64,000 nt of DNA from AP-15 sp963833745 (lineage in GTDB: Bacteria > Pseudomonadota > Alphaproteobacteria > ATCC43930 > CGMCC-115725): the NCBI GenBank assembly GCA_963833745.1, contig CAWHZD010000001.1:310001-374000 (forward strand). Reading direction: 5' to 3'. Every line of letters starts with the position of its first letter. Position 1 is the first letter of the stretch. The notes under the pieces were generated by a model. It worked only from the letters and a program-made list of their open reading frames with translations. It was not told the origin of the DNA and searched no databases. The position numbers and the translations under genes were made by a program. This document shows positions 26,166 to 33,674 of this stretch, piece by piece.

Positions 26166-27003
26166 TTCCGCGGCGAGCCGGCCGATGGCAAACACACTGG
26201 GCATTGTCGCCGGCGGCGGTGGGTTGCCGCGGCGGCTCGTCGAGGCGTGCCGACAGGCGGGCCGCGAGGTGTTCGTGCTGGCGCTCGAAGGGGCTGCGGA
26301 GCCCGAGACTGTCGCCGGCGTCGCCCATGCCTGGTGCCCGATCGGCGCCGCCGGCCGCGGCCTCGCGCTGTTGCGCGAAAACGCAGTGAAGGAACTCGTG
26401 CTGGCGGGCGGTGTGCAACGGCCGTCGCTGACCTCCCTCCGTCCCGATTGGCGGGCTGCCAAATTCTTTGCTCGCGTCGGCTACCGGGCACTCGGCGATG
26501 ACGGGCTGTTGTCTGCGGTCGTCGCCGAATTGGAGCGAGAGGGGTTCCGGGTGATCGGCCCCGATCAGGTATTGCGTGCGGGACTGGCGCTCGAAGGTCC
26601 CTTTGGCCGGGTTCGCCCCGATCCGCAGGCGATGGCGGACATCGCGCACGCAGAGCGTGTAGCGCGGGCCCTGGGCGCACTCGATATCGGCCAGGCGGTC
26701 GTCGTGCAACAGGGGCTGGTGCTGGGGGTCGAGGCAATCGAGGGCACCGATGCGCTGCTCCGCCGTTGCGCCGGGCTCTGCCGCGAGGGGCCGGGCGGCG
26801 TCCTTGTCAAGGTCGAGAAGCCTGGGCAGGAGCCGCGTGCCGACAGGCCGACGATCGGACCCCAAACCGTGACGCTCGCCGCCGAGGCCGGGCTGCGCGG
26901 CATCGCTGTCGAAGCCGGGGCGACGATCGTGCTCGACCGCGACGAGGTGGTTGAGGCCGCCGATCGCGCCGGCCTGTTCGTCTTCGGCATCCGCCGGATG
27001 TGA
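26155..27003 (+). CDS. lpxI: UDP-2,3-diacylglucosamine pyrophosphatase LpxI
   Basis: 282 aa from ATG 26155 with AAGGAG at 26145-26150. DUF1009/LpxI family: N-terminal GIVAGGGGLPRRLVEACRQA, and the C-terminal catalytic domain with GALDIGQAVVVQQGLVLGVE AIEGTD and TIGPQTVTLAAEAGLRG. It cleaves UDP-diacylglucosamine to lipid X. LpxI replaces LpxH in alphaproteobacteria, and the position between lpxA and lpxB supports this. Confidence 0.96.
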   Translation: MADSSAASRPMANTLGIVAGGGGLPRRLVEACRQAGREVFVLALEGAAEPETVAGVAHAWCPIGAAGRGLALLRENAVKELVLAGGVQRPSLTSLRPDWRAAKFFARVGYRALGDDGLLSAVVAELEREGFRVIGPDQVLRAGLALEGPFGRVRPDPQAMADIAHAERVARALGALDIGQAVVVQQGLVLGVEAIEGTDALLRRCAGLCREGPGGVLVKVEKPGQEPRADRPTIGPQTVTLAAEAGLRGIAVEAGATIVLDRDEVVEAADRAGLFVFGIRRM

Positions 27004-28238
27004 CGACCTGCGCAGACCGCGGCGCCGCGGCGCCGTTCATTTTTATCGTCGCCGGCGAGCCGTCGGGGGACGCGCTCGGTGCGGCGCTGATCAACGCGTT
27101 GCGGCGCCGTATCGGCAACCGGCTGCGGATCGCCGGCGTCGGCGGCGAGCGCATGTCCGACGAGGGCCTCGACAGCCTGGTGCCGCTCGCCGACCTCTCC
27201 GTCATTGGCGTCGCTGAAGTGTTGCCGCGCGTGCCGCTGATCCTGCGCCGGGTGCGCGAGACGGTGGCCGCGGTGCGGGCGCTCAAGCCCGATGCGGTGG
27301 TGACGATCGACAGCTCGGGCTTTAGCTGGCGGATCGCCCAGCGATTGCGCCGGCGCGGCGAAACCCTGCCGCTGATACATTATGTAGCCCCAATGGTGTG
27401 GGCATGGCGTGCCGGCCGGGCGCGGCGGATGGCGCGCTGGTACGACCATCTGATGGCGCTGTTGCCGTTCGAGCCGGCCTATTTCGAGCGAGTCGGGCTC
27501 ACCTGCTCCTATGTCGGCCATCCGGTGCTCGACAGCGGCGCCGATCGCGGCGACGGCGCACGGTTCCGCGCGGCATATGGGCTCGAACCCGAAGAAACCC
27601 TGATCGCGGTGTTGCCGGGAAGCCGCGACGGCGAGGTGCGGCGGCTGTTGCCGATCTTTGGCGCGGCGTTGGCGCGGCTCGATGGGCTTGTCGGACCGTT
27701 TCGCGTCGTCGTGCCGACGGTCGCGACCGTCGCCGGCGCGGTCAGCGAAGCCGCGCGCGGCTGGCCCGGCGCTGCGATCGTCCTAAGTAGCCCGCACGAC
27801 AAATACGACGCCTTTGCCGCCAGCCGCGCGGCACTCGCCGCTTCGGGTTCGGTGGCGCTGGAACTGGCGATGGCGCGGCTGCCGATGGTCGTCTGCTATC
27901 GCCTGAACCCGGTGACCGAGGCATTGCTCGACCGGGTGGTGAAGGTGCGGCAGGTCAACCTGATCAATCTGCTGCTCGAACGACCCGTCGTCCGCGAGCT
28001 GTTGCGCGGCGAGTGCACGCCCGAGCGGATCGCCACCGAAGCCGCACTGCTGGTGCGGGACGAACGGGTTCGCGCTGCGCATGTTGCGGGTTATGATGAG
28101 GCGGTACGCCGCCTCGAAGCGGGCGGCCGGTCGCCGAGCCTGCGCGCCGCCGATCAGGTCCTCGCGATCGTGGCGGCGCGCCGGTGCGGCGGACCCGCAT
28201 CCCCGGCACCCTCACGGAGGAACTTGCCATGGCCATGA
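27000..28238 (+). CDS. lpxB: lipid-A-disaccharide synthase
   Basis: 412 aa from GTG 27000 overlapping the lpxI stop. GT19 family: IVAGEPSGDALGAALINAL, LIHYVAPMVWAWRAGRARRM, CSYVGHPVLDSG, VLPGSRDGEVRRLLPIFG and AASGSVALELAMARLPMVVC. It joins lipid X and UDP-diacylglucosamine. The last residues overlap the start of the next gene by 10 bp. Confidence 0.96.
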   Translation: MTTCADRGAAAPFIFIVAGEPSGDALGAALINALRRRIGNRLRIAGVGGERMSDEGLDSLVPLADLSVIGVAEVLPRVPLILRRVRETVAAVRALKPDAVVTIDSSGFSWRIAQRLRRRGETLPLIHYVAPMVWAWRAGRARRMARWYDHLMALLPFEPAYFERVGLTCSYVGHPVLDSGADRGDGARFRAAYGLEPEETLIAVLPGSRDGEVRRLLPIFGAALARLDGLVGPFRVVVPTVATVAGAVSEAARGWPGAAIVLSSPHDKYDAFAASRAALAASGSVALELAMARLPMVVCYRLNPVTEALLDRVVKVRQVNLINLLLERPVVRELLRGECTPERIATEAALLVRDERVRAAHVAGYDEAVRRLEAGGRSPSLRAADQVLAIVAARRCGGPASPAPSRRNLPWP

Positions 28239-28669
28239 CCGATGTTGCCGAAACCACCAAGCCGGCGGCCGAGACCGACAACTATCGTTATCTGCACACG
28301 ATGATCCGCGTCCGCGATCTCGACAAATCGCTGGAATTTTATACCAGCCTGTTGGGGATGAAGTTGCTGCGCAAGCGCGACTACCCGACCGGCAAGTTCA
28401 CCCTCGCCTTTGTCGGCTATGGCGACGAGGCCGATAATACCGTGCTCGAGCTGACCCATAATTGGGAGCAGGCCGAGCCTTACGCGCTGGGCGGCGCATT
28501 TGGTCATCTCGCCCTCGGCGTGCCCAATGTCTACAAGGCGTGCGAGCGGTTAGGAGCAGCGGGCGTCAAGATCCCGCGCCCGGCGGGCCCGATGGCGCAT
28601 GGCGGATCGGTCATCGCCTTTATCGAAGACCCCGACGGCTATCGCATCGAGCTCGTCCAACGCCCATAA
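28229..28669 (+). CDS. gloA: lactoylglutathione lyase (glyoxalase I) family protein
   Basis: 146 aa from ATG 28229, preceded by CGGAGGAAC. VOC fold: YRYLHTMIRVRDLDKSLEFY, MKLLRKRDYPTGKFTLAFVG, TVLELTHNWEQ, GHLALGVPNVYKACERL and IAFIEDPDGYRIELVQ. His-33-type and Glu metal ligands are present (LHTMIRV, LELTHNW, FGHLALG, YRIELVQ). It converts the methylglyoxal-glutathione adduct to S-lactoylglutathione. The 15 or so N-terminal residues before the domain are poorly conserved. Confidence 0.92.
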   Translation: MAMTDVAETTKPAAETDNYRYLHTMIRVRDLDKSLEFYTSLLGMKLLRKRDYPTGKFTLAFVGYGDEADNTVLELTHNWEQAEPYALGGAFGHLALGVPNVYKACERLGAAGVKIPRPAGPMAHGGSVIAFIEDPDGYRIELVQRP

Positions 28670-28888
28670 AGGAGGCGTCACTAGGGTGAGGCCTAAGGCG
28701 CTGCGTCGTTGTCACGGCGACGGCAGTGCCTTATGTCCGTCGCTCGTCGGTCGGCATTCCACAGCTAAACGTCGAACCCTGGCTCACGGCCGCGCACAAG
28801 GTCAACGTGACGTCGATGCGAGCGTCTCCATGTTGAATTTTAAGCATAAAATTTAGATGGATCAGGCCGGTTTATAATTTATTAAGAG

Positions 28889-29086
28889 GTGCATTCGCTG
28901 GAACGAGGATCTTTTCGGGTGCCGGCAATTTACCTTTTACGATTGGCGTTGTGGGCGCTGTCCATGGTGATCGGCAGCTGCGGCGTCTTCGTCGCAATCA
29001 GCAGCTTCTCGGTCCCCGCGGTCAGTGCCGACGCCGTGGTGCTGCTCTGCACGGCGCTGGCCATCAATTACTTTTTAACTCGCTGA
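28889..29086 (+). CDS. possible small two-helix membrane protein
   Basis: 65 codons from GTG 28889 with AAGAGG directly upstream. The product would have two hydrophobic stretches (AIYLLRLALWALSMVIG and ADAVVLLCTALAINYFL). An ATG at 28963 is an alternative start. I do not recognise it; hydrophobicity is the only support, so it may be chance. Confidence 0.3.
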   Translation: MHSLERGSFRVPAIYLLRLALWALSMVIGSCGVFVAISSFSVPAVSADAVVLLCTALAINYFLTR

Positions 29087-29186
29087 TTACGTAAACGTCG
29101 CGCTCATTCCCGCAGATCACCCACCGGCAACAAAGGCGCAGTATCCCGTGGGCTGCCGCCCAGAACAGCTTGTGCGGGTAAATCCC

Positions 29187-29220
29187 TCACGTCGCCCCCT
29201 CCAGAGAGAGGGCGACGTGA
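29187..29220 (-). terminator. stem-loop downstream of the amidohydrolase gene
   Basis: TCACGTCGCCC (29187-29197) pairs perfectly with GGGCGACGTGA (29210-29220) across a 12-nt loop, starting 12 bp after the stop of the minus-strand gene. On that strand it is followed by GGGATTT, a weak U-tract. Probable intrinsic terminator or 3' processing hairpin. Confidence 0.5.
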
Positions 29221-29231
29221 AGGAGCGAGGG

Positions 29232-30941
29232 TTACGCGTTGCTGCGCCGGTTCTGCTCGTAATAGCTGTTGCGCAGCACCTTGCCGGGTAGCGCGCCGGT
29301 GTGCTTGCCCTCTTCGTACAGCATTTGGCCGTTGACCGCGGTGGCGTAGATGCCCTCGGCCGCTTCCTTGATGCGCCAGGCGCCCAACGGGAAGTCGTGG
29401 ACGACCGTCTCCTGCCCGCATTTTACCGTTGCCGGGTCGAAGATCACGACATCGGCCGCCATCCCCGGCCGCAGCAGGCCGCGGTCATAGAGCCCAAAGG
29501 TCGAGGCACTGTCGAACGTCAACCGCCGCACCGCCTGCTCCAAGGTCATCACCCGCTTCTCGCGCACCCATTCGCCGAGCAGCTTGGTCAGATAGCCGTA
29601 GCCGCCGTGGAACTGCACATGCGCGCCGCCGTCGCCGAGACCGATCACCGCGTTGGGATGGGTCAGGATCTTCTGCAGCACCTCGTCGTCGATATTGTTC
29701 TCGGCCTGCAGGAAACGGGTTTCGAGCTTTTCCTCGACGACGAGGTCGAGGAAGGCGTCGATCACGCGCTTGCCCTGCTTCTCGGCGATCTGCCCGATCG
29801 ACTTGAACTGCATCCACTTGTTCTTTTCGAGCACCGGCTCGTTGACCCAGATGTAGTTCCACCAGGTCTTGGAGATGCCGACTGCGCTGTCGGGTTTGTT
29901 GACGACCGCTTCCTCGTGCAGTTTGGCGCGGATCTCGGGATCGGCGTACGCCTTCAGCTTTGCCTCATCCGACGACAGCAGAATCGGGTGCCAGGTCGGC
30001 AGACCGCGGAACACCTGGCTGTTCTTCATCGTGAAGTCTTGTGTCACCCGGTTCGGGCTGCACATCGGGTAGGCACGGATGCCCATCGCCGCGGTCTCCT
30101 CGACCCGCGCCATGTGGATTTTCCACTCGTCCGGCCGGCGCATGGTGTGCGACAGGCTGTTGTAGACGACCATGCGGCCGGTCGCCTCGGCGAGGCGGCG
30201 CATCATGCCGTCCTTCAGCTCGACATATTGGCCACCGCCGGCCTGGATCGTGCCGGTGCCCAGCTCGCGCAAAACGTCGGCGAGCGCGAAGACCTCCTGC
30301 TCGTCGGCCCACAGCGCCGGGATCGGCACGCCCTGCGGATCGAAATGGCCCTTTTCGCGCGATACCGAGAGCCCCAGCGCGCCGGCCTGCATGCCGTCGC
30401 GGACGACGTCCTGCATCGCCTTGATCTGGGCCTCGGTGGCGCCCGCCTTCTGGCAGTCGTCGCCCATCACGTAGTGGCGCACCGCGGTATGACCGATCAG
30501 GTTGCCGACGTTGACGCCGAGCCGTTTGTCGAGATGGTCCATGTATTGCGGGACGGTCTCCCAGTCGAAATCGACCGTCCGCAATACCGACATCGGGATG
30601 GCTTCGACATACGAGAGGAATTCGGCCAGCCGCTCTTCGGTGCCTTTGCGCACCGGCGCCAACGACAACGAGCAATTGCCGAAGATCACCGAGGTCGCAC
30701 CATGCTCGGGCGAGAAGGTGCACAGCGGATCCCAGGTCACCTGCGCATCGTAATGGCAGTGGTTGTCGATAAAGCCGGGCGCGACGGCGCGCCCATCGGC
30801 GTCGACGGTCTTCCCGGCCGGGCTGGAGAGTTTGCCGATTTCGACGATCTTGCCGTTTTTGATGCCGACATCGCCGCGGAAAGCCGGCATTCCCGTGCCA
30901 TCGACAACGAGCCCATTTTTGATCAGCAGATCATAGGCCAT
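29232..30941 (-). CDS. N-acyl-D-amino-acid deacylase-type amidohydrolase
   Basis: 569 aa from ATG 30941, preceded by GGAAGGAAG. Amidohydrolase-3 / D-aminoacylase family: start DLLIKNGLVVDGTGMPAFRG, metal motif GFIDNHCHYDAQ near 60-70, the GNCSLSLAPVR Cys motif, GLGDGGAHVQFHGGYGYL, and the late LLRPGMAADVVIFDPATVKC. It probably hydrolyses N-acyl-D-amino acids or a related amide in the cytoplasm; exact substrate unknown. Monocistronic with a terminator hairpin behind it. Confidence 0.85.
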   Translation of the reverse strand: MAYDLLIKNGLVVDGTGMPAFRGDVGIKNGKIVEIGKLSSPAGKTVDADGRAVAPGFIDNHCHYDAQVTWDPLCTFSPEHGATSVIFGNCSLSLAPVRKGTEERLAEFLSYVEAIPMSVLRTVDFDWETVPQYMDHLDKRLGVNVGNLIGHTAVRHYVMGDDCQKAGATEAQIKAMQDVVRDGMQAGALGLSVSREKGHFDPQGVPIPALWADEQEVFALADVLRELGTGTIQAGGGQYVELKDGMMRRLAEATGRMVVYNSLSHTMRRPDEWKIHMARVEETAAMGIRAYPMCSPNRVTQDFTMKNSQVFRGLPTWHPILLSSDEAKLKAYADPEIRAKLHEEAVVNKPDSAVGISKTWWNYIWVNEPVLEKNKWMQFKSIGQIAEKQGKRVIDAFLDLVVEEKLETRFLQAENNIDDEVLQKILTHPNAVIGLGDGGAHVQFHGGYGYLTKLLGEWVREKRVMTLEQAVRRLTFDSASTFGLYDRGLLRPGMAADVVIFDPATVKCGQETVVHDFPLGAWRIKEAAEGIYATAVNGQMLYEEGKHTGALPGKVLRNSYYEQNRRSNA

Positions 30942-31197
30942 CGGTTCTTCCTTTCTATAGAGAGCGGCCGCCGGTTGCGACCCCGGCAACTCACGCAGAA
31001 GTGTACGCCCTCCGGCCACGGACACAACGCCGCAGCGCCGCTCGCACGCCGCGGAGCCATGTTTCGAGCGCGGGGGTGCCAAGCACAAATACGCGGGAGC
31101 GCACGGCCAGCTAAATGGTCCGCACCGGCGCTATCGTGCTAAAGGCTGCACCTTGCCCCGCCGCCCTGGCGCCGACATTCGACGGAGTGCCCAATAG

Positions 31198-32103
31198 ATG
31201 AGCTTGTCCAGTGAGGAATATCGCGACCACCTGCAATCGACTTCGGTGCGCGCCGGGTTCAGCTTTGACGAGGTAGCGCTCCCTGACGAGCGCCGCGTCG
31301 GGGTCAACGGCCTGCAGTTCCGTTATCTCGATTGGGGAAATGAGGGAAAGCGGCCGATCCTGTTTTTGCACGGCGGGGCGTTGACCGCGCATACCTGGGA
31401 TCTGTGCTGCTTGGCGTTGCGCGACGACTATCACTGCCTGGCGCTCGATCAGCGCGGCCATGGCGACAGCGACTGGGCGCCCGACGCGAATTATTCGATC
31501 GCCGCCCAGCGCGAGGATGTGAAGGGCTTTGCCGAGGCTGCCGGTCTCGGCCAATTCGTGCTGGTCGGCATGTCGATGGGCGCGATCAACGGCTTGGCCT
31601 ACGCGATTACGCATCCCGAAACCTTGTCGGCGCTGGTGCTGATCGACGCCGGCCCCAATGTCCGCCGCCCGGGCTCGAGCCGCATCCGCAATTTCGTCAA
31701 CGGCGGGGCCGAGCCGTCGTCGTTGGAGGCGATTATCGAACGGGCGCTTGCCTTCAACCCGCGGCGCGATCCTGTCGTCCTGCGGCGCAGCCTGATGCAC
31801 AATCTGCGTCAGCAGGAGGATGGCAACTGGGTGTGGAAATATGACCGGCAGCGGTTTCAGCAGATGGGCGGCGACCAGCACGCCGCTGAGCGGCGCGGCC
31901 TCGCCGACGGCCTCGCGCGGGTGAGTTGCCCGACCCTGGTGGTGCGCGGCGCTGAAAGCGACGTGTTCCACGATGAGGATGCCGAACGCCTGGCGACGGG
32001 CCTTCCCAACGGCCGTTGGATCAAGATCCCCAAGGCCGGCCACACCGTCCAGGGCGACAACCCGAAAGACCTGGTTGCGGCATTGCGCGAGTTTTTGGGC
32101 TGA
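31198..32103 (+). CDS. alpha/beta hydrolase
   Basis: 301 aa. Typical fold markers: oxyanion segment FLHGGALTAHTWDLCCLALR, ALDQRGHGDSDW, nucleophile elbow VGMSMGAING (Ser), Asp in RGAESDVFHDEDAER, and catalytic His in PKAGHTVQGDNP. Likely a soluble esterase or C-C hydrolase; substrate unknown. Diverges from the amidohydrolase gene with about 256 bp between starts, so the two might share regulation. Confidence 0.85.
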   Translation: MSLSSEEYRDHLQSTSVRAGFSFDEVALPDERRVGVNGLQFRYLDWGNEGKRPILFLHGGALTAHTWDLCCLALRDDYHCLALDQRGHGDSDWAPDANYSIAAQREDVKGFAEAAGLGQFVLVGMSMGAINGLAYAITHPETLSALVLIDAGPNVRRPGSSRIRNFVNGGAEPSSLEAIIERALAFNPRRDPVVLRRSLMHNLRQQEDGNWVWKYDRQRFQQMGGDQHAAERRGLADGLARVSCPTLVVRGAESDVFHDEDAERLATGLPNGRWIKIPKAGHTVQGDNPKDLVAALREFLG

Positions 32104-32320
32104 CCCGAGCCCTTGCTGCGCTATGAGATTACCTCCCGACGCGCCGGGCCATAGATGACTTCGTCGTCGCCGGATTTGCTTGACCGGCGAGTTTATAAAG
32201 CACAAGCTCGCGAGTAAGAGAAATATAACCCTCCGAAAGAATTTGCGGAGTGAACATAATGAAAACAATGTTTCGCCACCATAACATGTGTCTCACAACA
32301 CTTGTCTCTTTCTTTTTCAG
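32104..32320. other. AT-richer gap before the mobile elements
   Basis: The gap between the hydrolase stop and the first CTAG element is unusually AT-rich for this window. It contains only a 21-codon ORF (32259-32324) behind a good GGAG. Its last bases, TCTTTTTCAGC, form one arm of an inverted repeat completed beyond the IS at 33603-33613. Confidence 0.4.
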
Positions 32321-32449
32321 CTAGTGCTCCGACGCGGACGTAAGATTCACCAGCCACCCAACCCGTCTTGGCCGGGCTTGAACCTGCACAAGGCCGGGCA
32401 TGACGATTGAGGGGATACTGCACCATCTGAATGCGCCTCTGAGCACTAG
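32321..32449. mobile_element. 129-bp MITE-like element with CTAG ends
   Basis: It starts CTAGTGCTC and ends GAGCACTAG, a perfect 9-bp terminal inverted repeat; the next bases extend it to 15 of 18. There is no coding capacity. It has the CTAG/TA target style of IS630-Tc1 elements, and its left end shares the subterminal pattern GACG-x-AAGA-x-TC with the right end of the adjacent IS630 at the same offset. It is therefore plausibly mobilised in trans by such a transposase. Confidence 0.6.
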
Positions 32450-33525
32450 TGGATGGCTTCTAACGCTTGTGTCCCGCGGTTGACGGCGGCGAGGATGGCG
32501 TCGGCGGATTTGGTCCAGATAAACGGCTTGGGCTTGCCGTTGGCCTCGGCGATGAAGCGGTTGATCGCGGCCTGCAACTCGACGATTGAGGTGAAGACGC
32601 CGCGCTTGAGGCGTTGCCGGGTCAGCTTGGCGAACCAACCTTCGACCGCGTTGGCCCAAGAACACGAAGTCGGGGTGAAGTGGAAGGTGAAGCGCTGATG
32701 CCGCTGCAGCCAAGCCTTCACCTTGGGGTGCTTGTGGGTGGCATAATTGTCGAGGACCACATGGACCGCCTTATCGGCCGTGACCTCGCGTTCGACCGTA
32801 TTGAGAAAGCGGATGAATTCCTGATGCCGGTGGCGCTGCATGCAGCGCCCGATGACCTTGCCTTGGAGGGTATCGAGGGCGGCGAACAGGGTGGTGGTGC
32901 CATGGCGCTTGTAATCGTGGGTCATGGTGGCGCAGCGGCCCTTCTTCATCGGCAGTCCGGGCTGGGTCCGGTCGAGCGCCTGGATCTGGCTTTTCTCGTC
33001 GATGCTGAGCACCACGGCGTGGGCCGGCGGATCGATATAGAGGCCGACAACCGCCTTGAGCTTGTCGGCGAATTGGGGATCGTTGGAGAGCTTGAACGAA
33101 CGCACCCGATGCGGCTGCAGCCCGTGCCTAGTCCAGATGCGGCGCACCGAGGACGGGCTGATCGCCACCGTCTTGGCCATCGCCACCGCCGTCCAATGGG
33201 TCGCTTCCTGCGGCGGGGCTTGGTTGGTCAGCGCAACGACACGATCGACGGTGGCGGCCGGCAGCGGCGGCAGGCGCGAGGGCCGGGTCTTGTCACGGGT
33301 CAGCCCCTCGACCCCCTCACGCATAAAGCGCTCCTGCCAGCGCCAAACCACGGTCTTGCCCTTGCCAACCGCGCGCATGACGGCAGTGGTGCCCTCACCG
33401 TCGGCCGTCAGGATGATGATCCGCGCGCGCCAGACGTGCTTCTGTGGGCTGTTGCGATCCCGGATGATCGACTGCAAGCGCGCCCGATCCGCCGGCGTGA
33501 CCTCGGTGGTTATTCCCTTGCGCAT
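32446..33525 (-). CDS. IS630 family transposase
   Basis: 359 aa, apparently intact. N-terminal helix-turn-helix region (KTVVWRWQERFMREGVEGLT, SPSSVRRIWTRHGLQPHRVR) and a DDE catalytic domain: Asp in VVLSIDEKSQIQALDRTQ, Asp in VHVVLDNYATHKHPKV, and Glu in TSCSWANAVEGWFAKL. Its TAG stop is built from the terminal CTAG of the element. Full length and free of stops, so transposition competence is possible. Confidence 0.93.
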   Translation of the reverse strand: MRKGITTEVTPADRARLQSIIRDRNSPQKHVWRARIIILTADGEGTTAVMRAVGKGKTVVWRWQERFMREGVEGLTRDKTRPSRLPPLPAATVDRVVALTNQAPPQEATHWTAVAMAKTVAISPSSVRRIWTRHGLQPHRVRSFKLSNDPQFADKLKAVVGLYIDPPAHAVVLSIDEKSQIQALDRTQPGLPMKKGRCATMTHDYKRHGTTTLFAALDTLQGKVIGRCMQRHRHQEFIRFLNTVEREVTADKAVHVVLDNYATHKHPKVKAWLQRHQRFTFHFTPTSCSWANAVEGWFAKLTRQRLKRGVFTSIVELQAAINRFIAEANGKPKPFIWTKSADAILAAVNRGTQALEAIH

Positions 33526-33596
33526 CCCTCATCGTCGCACAGCCGGCGCTCCCGGAGAACTTTATTCGGACTCTTCCGTCAGGTTATATCCACTAG
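32446..33596 (-). mobile_element. IS630-family insertion sequence
   Basis: About 1,151 bp bounded by CTAGTGGAT (32446-32454) and ATCCACTAG (33588-33596), 9-bp perfect terminal inverted repeats with further imperfect matches inside. It carries one full-length transposase gene. IS630 elements insert at TA within CTAG and duplicate the TA. Here the left CTAG is shared with the right end of the MITE-like element, so the two are directly abutted. Confidence 0.8.
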
Positions 33597-33674
33597 CAGG
33601 CTGCTGAAAAAGAGCCGTTAGCCACGAATACAGCTCCGTCTCGCTACGTGGCGCCGCCAATGAGGAGCGATCTC

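Larger units (their letters stand above)
28670..29231. other. intergenic region with one doubtful small ORF
   Basis: This 562-bp gap is more AT-rich in its middle (about 28835-28890) than its surroundings. It holds a possible 65-codon ORF at 28889-29086 and the amidohydrolase terminator hairpin at 29187-29220. I see no RNA gene or recognisable repeat in the rest. Confidence 0.4.
32311..33613. repeat. 11-bp inverted repeat flanking the inserted elements
   Basis: TCTTTTTCAGC (32311-32321) and GCTGAAAAAGA (33603-33613) are perfect reverse complements. If the CTAG elements are removed they form a hairpin with a 9-nt loop containing the CTAG target. The right arm context GGCTGCTGAAAAAG resembles terminal repeats of some other IS families, so the target may itself be an old IS end or a terminator. 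Confidence 0.5.

Noticed and set aside
29301..31142. 613-codon open frame on the + strand
   Set aside because: It is the antisense shadow of the amidohydrolase gene; the minus-strand protein has clear catalytic motifs and this frame has none.
32259..32324. 21-codon ORF with a good GGAG just before the MITE-like element, looking like a truncated signal peptide
   Set aside because: Its TAG stop is part of the CTAG target itself, so it would have ended there before the insertion as well; there is no evidence of a longer gene.
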